Source: Mesorhizobium carmichaelinearum (lineage in GTDB: Bacteria; Pseudomonadota; Alphaproteobacteria; Rhizobiales; Rhizobiaceae). Taken from it: a stretch of DNA of 64,000 nt. How positions within the stretch are numbered: the first letter of the stretch is position 1; every line of letters begins with the position of its first letter. The notes beneath the pieces are model-generated. The model did not search any database, had not been told where the DNA came from, and was given only the letters and a program-made list of their open reading frames with translations. Both the position numbers and the translations under genes were made by a program. The DNA lies in assembly GCF_900199455.1 (NCBI RefSeq), contig NZ_FZQR01000001.1:124001-188000 (forward strand), given 5' to 3'. Positions 9,561 through 17,989 of this stretch are shown piece after piece.

Positions 9561-10565
9561 TCAGGTGTATTGCGGCACATGGCATGTGAGCCGGGATTCT
9601 TCGTCCCAGAAAACATAAAGCATGCCACCGCTGCCCCAGAAGAAGCCGGCCAGTGAATCGAACTGGAGAAGAAATTTCATTTCCCGATTCGTTCCGGGAA
9701 CCAGTGGAAATTGCGGCCCCTGAACCCATGACGGCAGCCCGCCAAGCCGAAACAGATTTTGCCGTGAATTGCTTACCCCATACGACTGCCTGAGCCAGCG
9801 CTGCGGTGTGGGGGCCAGACGGACGGTACTTTCCCTTGTGGCCGGCTCCGATGTGAAATCATAGGCGGAATGGAACGGCGCTATCGGCGTCGGCACGCCA
9901 GCTGCGTCATGCGAATAGTAGGTCAGTTCGAGAGAACTCGTACAGGTTTCGATGCGGAGCCTAGGAACAGATATCGTTGGGTCTCCAAAATCGTCCAGCG
10001 TAACCAGGTGTGTCAATTTCTGCCGGCAGATCGGGCACGTTGCCGAACCTATGCCGCCGACAGTATGTGGCTGGTAGATGGTTGGCAGGTGCCAGGTCGG
10101 GTGATTGCGGTGCGCGGGAAAGGGCGAGTCGCTCGGAGAGCCGCCTTCAAAGACAAAGTGCTGACAAATTGGCGGTGACCGTGGATCGGCATGTTGCTGC
10201 CAATCTGCAAAGTCATAACTGGTGGCCAGCACGCCGTCTGGAAATAGTTCAGGTGCCTGCAGCGCAATGTGGGACAACAGGTCGTCGACGTCTCTCCCGC
10301 GTTTTGCCTCCCCTTGTAGAAGAAATGCCAGGCGGGCCAGATGAGCCTCGTCGAGAAACGAAACGGCGTCGTTAATCAGGTTGCTTTGGTGAACGTCGGC
10401 TTCTACCGCCGCCCTTATGAGCGCAAACAGAAATTCGGATCCGTCCGCGAAATGTCGAGCGACAATTGCATCACATTTGGCATAGCGGCTTTGAAACGTC
10501 GTGCGCGATCCATCCGACAGCAGTCGAACGACGGTTTCGATCTCTTCGGACCTTGAGTTGGGCAT
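9561..10565 (-). CDS. hypothetical protein, possibly DUF1963 (YwqG)-like, with a CPIC motif
   Basis: 334 aa, cytosolic. The N-terminal half is helical with no recognised motif. The second half is rich in aromatic residues and contains CPICRQK (one CxxC pair), LRIETC, and LGGLPSWVQGPQFPLVPG, which resembles the GGxPxWxQ signature of DUF1963/YwqG proteins. The last 40 residues (FLLQFDSL, GGMLYVFWDEES) also fit that fold. Base composition is visibly lower in GC than its neighbours, and the gene sits between folD-like and glcF with no functional link, suggesting acquisition. I start at the ATG at 10565; an in-frame ATG at 10625 would overlap glcF by 29 bp. Function unknown. Confidence 0.7.
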   Translation of the reverse strand: MPNSRSEEIETVVRLLSDGSRTTFQSRYAKCDAIVARHFADGSEFLFALIRAAVEADVHQSNLINDAVSFLDEAHLARLAFLLQGEAKRGRDVDDLLSHIALQAPELFPDGVLATSYDFADWQQHADPRSPPICQHFVFEGGSPSDSPFPAHRNHPTWHLPTIYQPHTVGGIGSATCPICRQKLTHLVTLDDFGDPTISVPRLRIETCTSSLELTYYSHDAAGVPTPIAPFHSAYDFTSEPATRESTVRLAPTPQRWLRQSYGVSNSRQNLFRLGGLPSWVQGPQFPLVPGTNREMKFLLQFDSLAGFFWGSGGMLYVFWDEESRLTCHVPQYT

Positions 10566-10596
10566 CTCGGCAGTTCTCGCTGGAAGGTATGCACAA

Positions 10597-11895
10597 TCAA
10601 ACCAATTTTGGCGGCTCGCCGCCATAGGCCCAGTCCAGCAGCTTGATCGTGTGTACCACCGGCAGCTTCGTAGCGGAGGCGATCTGGGTGATGCAGCCGA
10701 TATTGCCCGTGGCGACTATCTCCGCGCCGGTCGCCTCGATGTTTTTAACCTTGCGATCGCGCAGCTTTGCCGAAATCTCGGATTGCAGGATGTTGTAGGT
10801 GCCGGCCGAGCCGCAGCACAGATGACCCTCGCGCGGCTCGCGCACGATGAAGCCGGCTTTGGCCAGCAACTCCTTCGGCTGGCGGATGATCTTCTGGCCG
10901 TGCTGCATCGAGCAGGCCGAGTGATAGGCGACAACCGTGCCCGGCTTGCGCACTGGTTCGGGCAACTCGATGGCCGCGAGATATTCGGTAATGTCCTTGG
11001 CCAGCGCCGACACGCGCGCGGCCTTTTCGGCATAGGCCGGATCGAGCCGCAGCATGAAGCCATAGTCCTTGATCGTCGTGCCGCAGCCCGAGGCGGTGAT
11101 GATGATGGCATCGAGCCCGCCCTGGTCGATGGCCCGCGTCCAGGCATCGACATTCTGCCTTGCCGAAGCAAGTGCGGCCTCTTCGCGCCCCATATGATGG
11201 ACCAGTGCGCCGCAGCAGCCCTCGCCCGGCGGCACCACGACTTCGACGCCGAGGCGTGTCAGCAGCGAGATCGTCGTGTCGTTGATGGCGGGGTCAAGCA
11301 CCGACTGCGCGCAGCCGGTGAGGATGGCGACGCGGCCCTTTTTGACCCCCTGCCCGACATGGATGCCCGGCAAGGCCATCGGCGAGGCTGCCGGGATCGA
11401 GGCCGGCGCGAGCTTGAGCATCGCGCCAAGCGGTTTTAGGGCCGGGACTTTTTCGAGCAGGCCGATGAAAGGCTTACCCAGCTTTGCCAGTTTCAGCGCG
11501 GCGCGGAAGCGCTGGGGATAGGGCAGCACGAAGGCCAGCATGGCGCGGGTCAGCCGGTCGAGCAGCGGCCGCTTGTAGGTTTCCTGGATATGGGCTCGGG
11601 CGTGATCAACCAGATGCATGTAGTTGACGCCCGACGGGCAGGTGGTCATGCAGGCCAGGCAAGACAGGCAGCGGTCGATATGGGTGACGATCTCCTTGTC
11701 GGCCGGACGGCCGTTCTCCAGCATGTCCTTGATGAGATAAATGCGCCCGCGCGGCGAATCCAACTCGTTGCCCAATGTCACATAGGTCGGGCAAGTGGCG
11801 GTGCAGAAGCCGCAATGCACGCATTTGCGCAGGATCTTTTCCGATTCCGCGACATGCGGATCGGCGAGCTGGGCAAGTGAAAAATTGGTCTGCAT
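10597..11895 (-). CDS. glcF: glycolate oxidase iron-sulfur subunit
   Basis: 432 aa. Carries electrons from the flavin subunits to the membrane quinone pool during glycolate oxidation. Two ferredoxin-type 4Fe-4S motifs are visible: Cys25/28/31/35 and Cys76/79/82/86, each ending CP. The C-terminal half holds two CCG-type motifs (GEGCCGALVHH and HLCCGSAGTYN). It lies 10 bp downstream of glcE, so it is probably cotranscribed with it as the last gene of the glycolate oxidase set. Confidence 0.95.
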   Translation of the reverse strand: MQTNFSLAQLADPHVAESEKILRKCVHCGFCTATCPTYVTLGNELDSPRGRIYLIKDMLENGRPADKEIVTHIDRCLSCLACMTTCPSGVNYMHLVDHARAHIQETYKRPLLDRLTRAMLAFVLPYPQRFRAALKLAKLGKPFIGLLEKVPALKPLGAMLKLAPASIPAASPMALPGIHVGQGVKKGRVAILTGCAQSVLDPAINDTTISLLTRLGVEVVVPPGEGCCGALVHHMGREEAALASARQNVDAWTRAIDQGGLDAIIITASGCGTTIKDYGFMLRLDPAYAEKAARVSALAKDITEYLAAIELPEPVRKPGTVVAYHSACSMQHGQKIIRQPKELLAKAGFIVREPREGHLCCGSAGTYNILQSEISAKLRDRKVKNIEATGAEIVATGNIGCITQIASATKLPVVHTIKLLDWAYGGEPPKLV

Positions 11896-11905
11896 TGCTG
11901 ATTTC

Positions 11906-13111
11906 CTAGGCCATGCGGCCGGGATTGAGGAGGTTCCTCGGGTCGAATTCCTGCTTCAGCCGCTGGCTGAGCGCGGCCAACGCCGGCGGCTGCGGTTCGA
12001 AGACAGGCAAAGCGGCGCGATGGGCGGGGGCGGCGCGCACCAGCGTCGCATGGCCGCCGCCATGTTTGCGCAACAGCCCGCGCAGCAGGGCGGCTTCCGG
12101 GTCGCCCTCCTCCATGCGCAACCACACCAGTCCGCCCTGCCAGTCGTAGAAGGCGCTGACGGCCGCCTGCATGCGCAAGGTCAGAACCATCTGATGCGCG
12201 TGAAAGGGTGCCATCGACACGCGCCAGACCGGTTTCTCGGTGCCGTCGGCGAAAGGCCTGATATCGCGCACATCGCGCCAGATCAGCTGCGAAGCCTCCC
12301 CGGCAATCTCCTCCAGCGGCCCCGCCTTGCCGAGCAGCGTCTTCAACGCGGCGATGCGGTACGCAACGGACGGACCAAAACCTTCGACGCGGAGCAGCGT
12401 TGCCGCCTCACTTCCGAGCGCACCGCCGGCAACGCGCGCGGCAATGCGTTCGGGCAGATGGGCAGCACTCGACACTTCCGCGCTGGAGCCAAGCGCCAAG
12501 GCCATGGCGCTTGCAGCGGCATCGTCGAGCAGTCCACGGATGGCGAGCGTCACCTCGGTCTCGGCTGACGGCAGCACCTTGAAGGTGACGTCGGTGAACA
12601 CGGCCAGCGTCCCCCAGCTGTTGGCCATCAGCTTCGACATGTCATAGCCGGTGACGTTCTTGACCACGCGGCCGCCCGACTTGAAGGCCTCGCCACGCCC
12701 GGACACGACGTTGATGCCGAGGATATGATCGCGCGCCGCCCCCGCCTTCAGCCGGCGCGGACCGGACAGGTTCGCGCCAAGCACGCCGCCGATCGTGCCT
12801 TTGCCCGGCTCGCCGCCGAACAACGGGCCGTAATCCATCGGCTCGAAGGCCAGTTGCTGGCCGTTCTCCGCCAGCAGCTTCTCGATCTCGGCCAGTGGCG
12901 TGCCAGCCTTTGCCGACAGCACCAGTTCGGCGGGCTCATAAAGCGTGATGCCGGTGAGTTTCGACAGGTCGAGCGTATGTTCCGTCTGCAGCGGCCGGCC
13001 GATGCCGCGCTTGGACCCATGGCCAAGGATTTCGAGCGGCGAGCCTTCCGCCACCGCCCAGGCGACGGTCGACAGGACTTCGTCTGACGTGGCCGGGGTG
13101 AAAGTCGTCAA
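11906..13111 (-). CDS. glcE: glycolate oxidase FAD-binding subunit
   Basis: 401 aa, PCMH-type FAD-binding protein. The FAD-binding half includes LEILGHGSKRGIGRP, LAFEPMDYGPLFG and GTIGGVLGANLSGPRR. The central VKNVTGYDMSKLMANSWG segment is highly typical of GlcE. The start is a TTG at 13111, overlapping the stop of the preceding ASCH-domain gene by four bases (TTGA); the next upstream open reading contains no family sequence. Works with GlcD and GlcF in oxidising glycolate to glyoxylate at the inner membrane. Confidence 0.93.
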   Translation of the reverse strand: MTTFTPATSDEVLSTVAWAVAEGSPLEILGHGSKRGIGRPLQTEHTLDLSKLTGITLYEPAELVLSAKAGTPLAEIEKLLAENGQQLAFEPMDYGPLFGGEPGKGTIGGVLGANLSGPRRLKAGAARDHILGINVVSGRGEAFKSGGRVVKNVTGYDMSKLMANSWGTLAVFTDVTFKVLPSAETEVTLAIRGLLDDAAASAMALALGSSAEVSSAAHLPERIAARVAGGALGSEAATLLRVEGFGPSVAYRIAALKTLLGKAGPLEEIAGEASQLIWRDVRDIRPFADGTEKPVWRVSMAPFHAHQMVLTLRMQAAVSAFYDWQGGLVWLRMEEGDPEAALLRGLLRKHGGGHATLVRAAPAHRAALPVFEPQPPALAALSQRLKQEFDPRNLLNPGRMA

Positions 13112-13692
13112 AGCCTGTGCTCCCTGAGCTTTTCGAGCACGGCTTCGCCCCTCGGCGACAGCCGGTAACCGACCTCGAGGCTCTCGGTGAGGCCGAGTTC
13201 CTTGAGTTTGCGGACATCCTGCTTGAATTTCAGCTTCTCGACGCCGGCCTTGGCCGCGAGGACGGCGGCCGGCACTTCCGGATGGGCGCCGATCGCCTGC
13301 AGGATCGACGGGAAGTGGCCTGGCGCAGTCTTGTCCCAGCGGGCAAAGCGTGCGGTCAGGATGTGCCACTCCGCATCGGACAGCGAAGCCTCGCCACGCA
13401 GGACCACGCGTTCGTCGGGTTCAATGCCTTTGAGTTCGATGCGATAGACCGGGGTGCCATCATCAGCGCCAAGCATCTCCCGAAGGGCTGCAAGCGTCGG
13501 AAAGCCGGCCGCGCTCGCATCCTTTTCGGTCAATGCGGAGATGTCCACGACCGCGATATCGCCGATCAGCACGACGCCCGAGGCCGTCGTCAGCCGCCCG
13601 CCGGCCTTGGCCGTCGGCCGCTTCCAGCGGCGAAAGGCGAGCGTCACTTCCTTGCGCGCGATTTTGTCCAGCGAGGATTGTTTGAACAGCAC
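13108..13692 (-). CDS. ASCH-domain protein with C-terminal winged-helix-like region
   Basis: 194 aa. Residues 1-110 look like an ASCH (PUA-like) domain: FKQSSLDKIARKEVTLAFRRW, then GGRLTTASGVVLIGDIAVVDI and DERVVLRGEASLSDAEW. ASCH domains bind RNA or modified nucleotides, but the ligand is unknown here. The remaining 80 residues (AAVLAAKAGVEKLKFKQDVRKLKELGLTES in two adjoining segments) resemble a small winged helix. It is wedged between glcD and glcE and overlaps glcE by 4 bp, so it is translated with the glycolate oxidase subunits. No role in glycolate oxidation is known to me; it could be a regulator of the operon or a passenger. Confidence 0.75.
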   Translation of the reverse strand: MLFKQSSLDKIARKEVTLAFRRWKRPTAKAGGRLTTASGVVLIGDIAVVDISALTEKDASAAGFPTLAALREMLGADDGTPVYRIELKGIEPDERVVLRGEASLSDAEWHILTARFARWDKTAPGHFPSILQAIGAHPEVPAAVLAAKAGVEKLKFKQDVRKLKELGLTESLEVGYRLSPRGEAVLEKLREHRL

Positions 13693-13812
13693 GCTCAGAC
13701 CTCGGCAGAACTTGGGTTCCTCGCCCCCGCAAAGCGGGGGAGAGGTGGCTCGGGCGAAGCCCGAGACGGAGAGGAGGTGCCAGAGGCAAGTTCGGATACG
13801 CCGAGTTCTTTG

Positions 13813-13972
13813 GCGCCCCCCTCTGTCCTGCCGGACATCTCCCCCACGCGGGGGGAGATTGGCAGTTTCCGCGACCGCGCCCCACTTGCAACGTCAGAGA
13901 TTGGCGAAGGCCGCGATGACAGCTGATCTCCCCCCTCGTGGGGGAGATGTCCGGCAGGACAGAGGGGGGCGC
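13813..13972. repeat. perfect 36-bp inverted repeat in the glcD-glcE interval
   Basis: Arms at 13813-13848 and 13937-13972 are exact reverse complements over 36 bp, separated by 88 bp. The arms are C/G-rich. Related smaller hairpins lie just outside: CCCCCGCAAAGCGGGGG near 13725 and CTCGGGCGAAGCCCGAG near 13750. The entire 313-bp gap between glcD and the ASCH gene is built of such elements and contains no gene. It may act as an attenuating or RNA-stabilising structure, or be a mobile palindrome. Confidence 0.85.
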
Positions 13973-14005
13973 GACAGGACGCCGGCGTGCGAATTTGTGA
14001 CCCCA

Positions 14006-15502
14006 TCAAAACCTCGGAATATCCGGAAACGCCACCTGCCCCCGGTGCACGTGCATGCGCCCAAGTTCGGCGCAGCGGCGCAGTTGCGGGAAGACTTTTC
14101 CCGGGTTGAGCAGATGGTTGGGGTCGAAGGCGCATTTGACGCGCATTTGCTGGTCGAGGTCGACCTGGTTGAACATTTCCGGCATCAGATCGCGTTTCTC
14201 GACCCCGACCCCGTGTTCGCCCGTCAAGACGCCGCCGACCTTGACGCAGAGCCGCAATATGTCGGCGCCAAAACTTTCGGCCTTGTCGAGTTCGCCGGGA
14301 ACATTGGCATCGTAGAGGATCAGCGGGTGCAGATTGCCGTCGCCGGCGTGGAAGACATTGGCGACGCCGAGACCGTATTTTTCCGACAGCTCGCGCATGC
14401 CGGCGAGCACCCGCGGCAGTTCCTTGCGCGGGATGGTGCCGTCCATGCAGTAATAGTCGGGCGAGATGCGGCCAACCGCTGGGAAGGCCGCCTTGCGGCC
14501 AGCCCAGAAGCTCAGCCGCTCCTGTTCGGACTGCGAGATGCGGCAGGTGGTCGAGCCGTTGCGGATGGCGATCGCCTCGACCGCGGTGATGAGGTGGTCG
14601 ACCTCGACGCCGGGACCGTCGAGCTCGACGATCAGCAAAGCCTCGACATCGAGGGGATAGCCGGCGTGGACAAAATCCTCGGCGGCGTGGATCGCCGGCC
14701 GGTCCATCATTTCCATGCCGCCCGGGATGATGCCGGCGCCGATGATGTCGGCGACGCACTGGCCGCCCTGCTCGCTGGTCGGAAAGCCGATGAGCAGCGC
14801 GCGTGCCGTCTCCGGTTTCTTCAATATGCGGACCGTGACCTCGGTGACGACGCCGAGCAGGCCTTCGGAACCGGTCATGACGCCAAGCAGGTCGTAGCCT
14901 TCGGCGTCGAGGTGACTGCCGCCGAGCCGCACCACCTCGCCATTCATCAGCACCATCTCGATGCCGAGCACATTGTTTGCGGTGAGGCCATATTTCAGGC
15001 AGTGCACGCCGCCGGAATTCTCCGCGACATTGCCGCCGATCGAGCAGGCGATCTGGGAGGATGGATCGGGGGCGTAGTAGAAGCCCTCCTGCTCGACGGC
15101 GATGGTGATGCCGAGATTGGTGACGCCCGGCTGAGCGACGACGATACGATTGGGGAAATCGATCGTAAGAATACGATTGAAACGGCTCATCACCAGCAGC
15201 ACCGCGTCTTCCAGCGGCAGCGCGCCGCCCGACAGCGAGGTGCCGGAGCCACGCGGCACGACGCGGATGTTGCGGTCGTTGCAGTATTTCAGGACGCGGG
15301 AGACCTGCGCCACCGTTTCGGGGAGCACGACGACCAGCGGCAATTGCCGATAGGCGGTCAGCCCATCGCTTTCGAAGGCGCGCATCTGATTGGTCGCGTC
15401 GACGACGCCTTCGCCCGGCACGATGATGCGCATGTCGGCAACGATCTCGTCGCGTCGGCGCAGCGTGGCGTCGTCTGGTTTCGGCATGGCCAGGCCGGAC
15501 AT
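14006..15502 (-). CDS. glcD: glycolate oxidase FAD-linked subunit
   Basis: 498 aa, the length of E. coli GlcD. PCMH-type FAD domain with VVPRGSGTSLSGGALPLEDA and the segment ACSIGGNVAENSGGVHCLKYG. The C-terminal FAD-oxidase domain ends GEHGVGVEKRDLMPEMF and FDPNHLLNPGKVFP. It oxidises glycolate (or D-2-hydroxyacids) to the oxoacid and passes electrons to GlcE/GlcF. I chose the ATG at 15502 (MSGLAMPKPDD) for its upstream GAGG; another in-frame ATG lies at 15514. Followed by a long palindromic repeat before the ASCH gene, glcE and glcF. Confidence 0.95.
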   Translation of the reverse strand: MSGLAMPKPDDATLRRRDEIVADMRIIVPGEGVVDATNQMRAFESDGLTAYRQLPLVVVLPETVAQVSRVLKYCNDRNIRVVPRGSGTSLSGGALPLEDAVLLVMSRFNRILTIDFPNRIVVAQPGVTNLGITIAVEQEGFYYAPDPSSQIACSIGGNVAENSGGVHCLKYGLTANNVLGIEMVLMNGEVVRLGGSHLDAEGYDLLGVMTGSEGLLGVVTEVTVRILKKPETARALLIGFPTSEQGGQCVADIIGAGIIPGGMEMMDRPAIHAAEDFVHAGYPLDVEALLIVELDGPGVEVDHLITAVEAIAIRNGSTTCRISQSEQERLSFWAGRKAAFPAVGRISPDYYCMDGTIPRKELPRVLAGMRELSEKYGLGVANVFHAGDGNLHPLILYDANVPGELDKAESFGADILRLCVKVGGVLTGEHGVGVEKRDLMPEMFNQVDLDQQMRVKCAFDPNHLLNPGKVFPQLRRCAELGRMHVHRGQVAFPDIPRF

Positions 15503-15627
15503 CAGCAGCCTCATTTCGCTTGACTGGTCAATATCTTTTACCAGTGAAGCGCGCTGGTTGCAAATGCCGCGGTGATGCGAGGCTCCCGCGCCGGGCCGGT
15601 ACAGGCTTCCGCAGCGGCAATCTGCCG

Positions 15628-16950
15628 CTATTCGCCTGGATGCTTCGCTGGCTCGGAATGCATCCGGCGCACGCGGCGCACGCCCCACCAGACCAGCAGA
15701 ATGGCGACCGGCACCGAGGCGGCGGTGACGACTTCCGGCGCGAAGGTGTGGCCGAAGATCGAGGCACCCTTGGCGACATAGCCGACGAGGCCGACGACAT
15801 AATAGGAGACGGCGGCGACCGAGAGGCCTTCGACGGTCTGCTGCAGGCGCAGTTGCAGGCGAGCGCGGTTGTTCATTGAGGCGAGCAGGTCGCGGTTCTG
15901 CTTCTCGACCTCGACATCGACCCAGGTGCGCAGCAGCGTCGTGGCGCGGGTCAGTTTGCGCGACAGATTGGCCTGGCGCTCCTCGACCGAGCGGCAGGTG
16001 CGCATGGCAGGCGCAACGCGGCGCTGCAAAAACCCACCCCAGGTGTCGTAGCCCGGCACGGCCTCTTCCTCGAGCGCTTCCAGCCGCTCGACGACGATGC
16101 CGTCATAGGCGCGGCTGGCGCCGAAGCGGTACAGGCTGGAGGCCGCGTCGGCTTCCAGTTCGGCGGCAAGCTCGGTCAAGTCGGCCAGCAGCGTCTGGCT
16201 GTCGCGGGTCTCGGCGACCTTCATTTCCAGCGTGGTCTGCGCCAACCTGTCCTCGATGCGGCGGGCACGGCCGGACAAGGTCAGCGCCAGCGGCAGGCCG
16301 AGCATGGCAAGCGTCCGGTAGGTCTCGATGTCGATCAGCCGCTGCGATAGCGCCCCAGTGCGCGCCGGCGTCAGGCCGCGATCGAGCACCAGCATGCGGG
16401 TCATCCCGTCGCCGTCCTGGCGGAAATCGGTGACGATGGCCGCATTGCCGCGCTCGACCAGCGAGTAGCACAGGCTGGTCGGATCGAAGCCGGCGATCAG
16501 TCTTTCGCTGACCTGTGTCCATTTGCGGATTTCGAGCCTGATGCCGGAAATCACGGTTCCCGGCGGCGAAAACCCGTTGCCGAACGGCGAGTCCTCCTGT
16601 GCCCTGCCGCTTTCGGAGAGCGGCCCTTCCCACAGATAGGTCGAGAATTCCGTATGCCGCTCCCAGCGCAGCGAGCCCTTGCCCCATTTCATGGCGTGGT
16701 GACGCGCCTGGCGGTCGGGCGCGGCGATGCCGAGGCGCCGCGACAGTTCGGAAAGCACGGCATGGTCGACGCCGGAGCCGCCCTCGGTCATGAAGGCGAG
16801 CTGCACCAGGACGCGCGGCTTTTCGATCAGCGGATGCGGCCTTGCATGGACCTCGCCCAGCGCGCCGGGCCGGCCCTCATGCGCGGGGAACCCCATGACG
16901 CTGCCCTTGGCGCGCGGCTGGAACTCGAGATTGGACGGGTCGTCTGACAC
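15628..16950 (-). CDS. DUF3422 family membrane protein
   Basis: 440 aa. The soluble N-terminal part contains the DUF3422 features HARPHPLIEKPRVLVQLAF, TEFSTYLWEG and, further on, SEIQG-like and RTLAMLGLPLA segments. The C-terminus has two predicted membrane helices (LSVAAVSYYVVGLVGYVA, then VVTAASVPVAILLVWWGVR), so it is anchored in the inner membrane with most of its mass in the cytoplasm. The start is a GTG at 16950 with a GGGGGA ribosome-binding site seven bases away. The family is common in Alpha- and Betaproteobacteria and has no established biochemical role. Confidence 0.85.
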   Translation of the reverse strand: MSDDPSNLEFQPRAKGSVMGFPAHEGRPGALGEVHARPHPLIEKPRVLVQLAFMTEGGSGVDHAVLSELSRRLGIAAPDRQARHHAMKWGKGSLRWERHTEFSTYLWEGPLSESGRAQEDSPFGNGFSPPGTVISGIRLEIRKWTQVSERLIAGFDPTSLCYSLVERGNAAIVTDFRQDGDGMTRMLVLDRGLTPARTGALSQRLIDIETYRTLAMLGLPLALTLSGRARRIEDRLAQTTLEMKVAETRDSQTLLADLTELAAELEADAASSLYRFGASRAYDGIVVERLEALEEEAVPGYDTWGGFLQRRVAPAMRTCRSVEERQANLSRKLTRATTLLRTWVDVEVEKQNRDLLASMNNRARLQLRLQQTVEGLSVAAVSYYVVGLVGYVAKGASIFGHTFAPEVVTAASVPVAILLVWWGVRRVRRMHSEPAKHPGE

Positions 16951-17160
16951 GGCTTGTCCCCCGGGTTTCTTTAGAACCCTCTTGCAGTCGCGTCCCTCTA
17001 GAGCCAATAGGCTGACGACGCAAACAGCAAAGTTTAGCCAAAGATGATATTGCGCCGGGCGGCAAACCCAACCCGCCTCGACCAATTGGATAAATAATTT
17101 GACCAGTTGACGACGCAGGCTTTATCCTGCGCGACACCGGTTCAATTCCCAGGCACCCTG

Positions 17161-17964
17161 TTGAGCGACATTTTTTCCAGGATCGAGCATTCGCGCACCG
17201 CCGACGAGGTGGTGCAGCAGATCGAGAGCCTCATCCTTGAAGGCGTGCTGCGCACCGGCGACCGGCTGCCAGGCGAGCGCGAACTGGCACGCCAGTTCGA
17301 TGTGTCGCGGCCGATCCTGCGCGATGCGCTGAAGGCGCTGGAAGGGCGCGGACTGCTGACCACCAAGGCCGGCGGCGGCACGCATGTCGCCGACATTATC
17401 GGCCAGCTGTTCACCAAGCCGGTGGCGGACCTGATCTCGATGCATCGCAAGGCGGTGGCCGACTATCTGGAATACCGCCGCGAGATCGAAGGCATAGCCG
17501 CCGAATATGCGGCGCGGCGCGCTACCCTGGAGGACCTTGCGCTGCTCGACCGCATCATGGCGCGCATGGACGAGGCGCATCGCACCGGCGATTTCGACGA
17601 CGAGGCCGAAATCGACGTCGAGTTCCATCAAGCGATCTGCGAATGCGCGCACAACATCCTGCTCTTGCACACGCTGCGCTCCTGCTATCGGCTTTTGTCG
17701 GAAGGCGTCTTCCAGAACCGGCTCTTGGTGTTCACCGTCCCCGGCGCGCGCGAGGCCCTGCTGGCGCAGCACAAGGCAATCCACGCCGCGGTCAAGGCCG
17801 GCGATCCGGGCGGCGCCCGGCAAGCGGCGATGGACCATATGATTTATGTCGAGCGGTCGATGGCGGAAGCCGAGCGCAGCGGCGACTGGCAACGCGTGTC
17901 GCGGCTCAGGCTGCGGCAACGCTCGGAAGCCGGCGACACCGAACCAGCACGCAAACGCTCCTAA
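17161..17964 (+). CDS. FadR-type GntR transcriptional regulator, likely LldR-like
   Basis: 267 aa. N-terminal winged helix (GDRLPGERELARQFDVSRPILRDALKALEGRGLL) and a C-terminal FCD ligand-binding domain (EFHQAICECAHNILLLHTLRSCYRLL) with the His/Asp residues that coordinate a metal in this class. It lies 25 bp upstream of L-lactate dehydrogenase, so it probably controls that gene in response to lactate or a related acid. I start at the TTG at 17161 (then SDIFSRIEHSRTADEVVQQI), with AGG seven bases upstream; an in-frame TTG at 17107 is possible. The A/T-rich segment 17085-17115 contains GACCAATTGG and TTGACCAGTTG, a plausible autoregulatory operator. Confidence 0.87.
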   Translation: MSDIFSRIEHSRTADEVVQQIESLILEGVLRTGDRLPGERELARQFDVSRPILRDALKALEGRGLLTTKAGGGTHVADIIGQLFTKPVADLISMHRKAVADYLEYRREIEGIAAEYAARRATLEDLALLDRIMARMDEAHRTGDFDDEAEIDVEFHQAICECAHNILLLHTLRSCYRLLSEGVFQNRLLVFTVPGAREALLAQHKAIHAAVKAGDPGGARQAAMDHMIYVERSMAEAERSGDWQRVSRLRLRQRSEAGDTEPARKRS

Positions 17965-17989
17965 TCAATACGATCAAGCAGGGACCATC

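Noticed and set aside
13454..15523. Plus-strand frame of 689 codons over glcD and the repeat region
   Set aside because: Composition and lack of motifs mark it as antisense of glcD.
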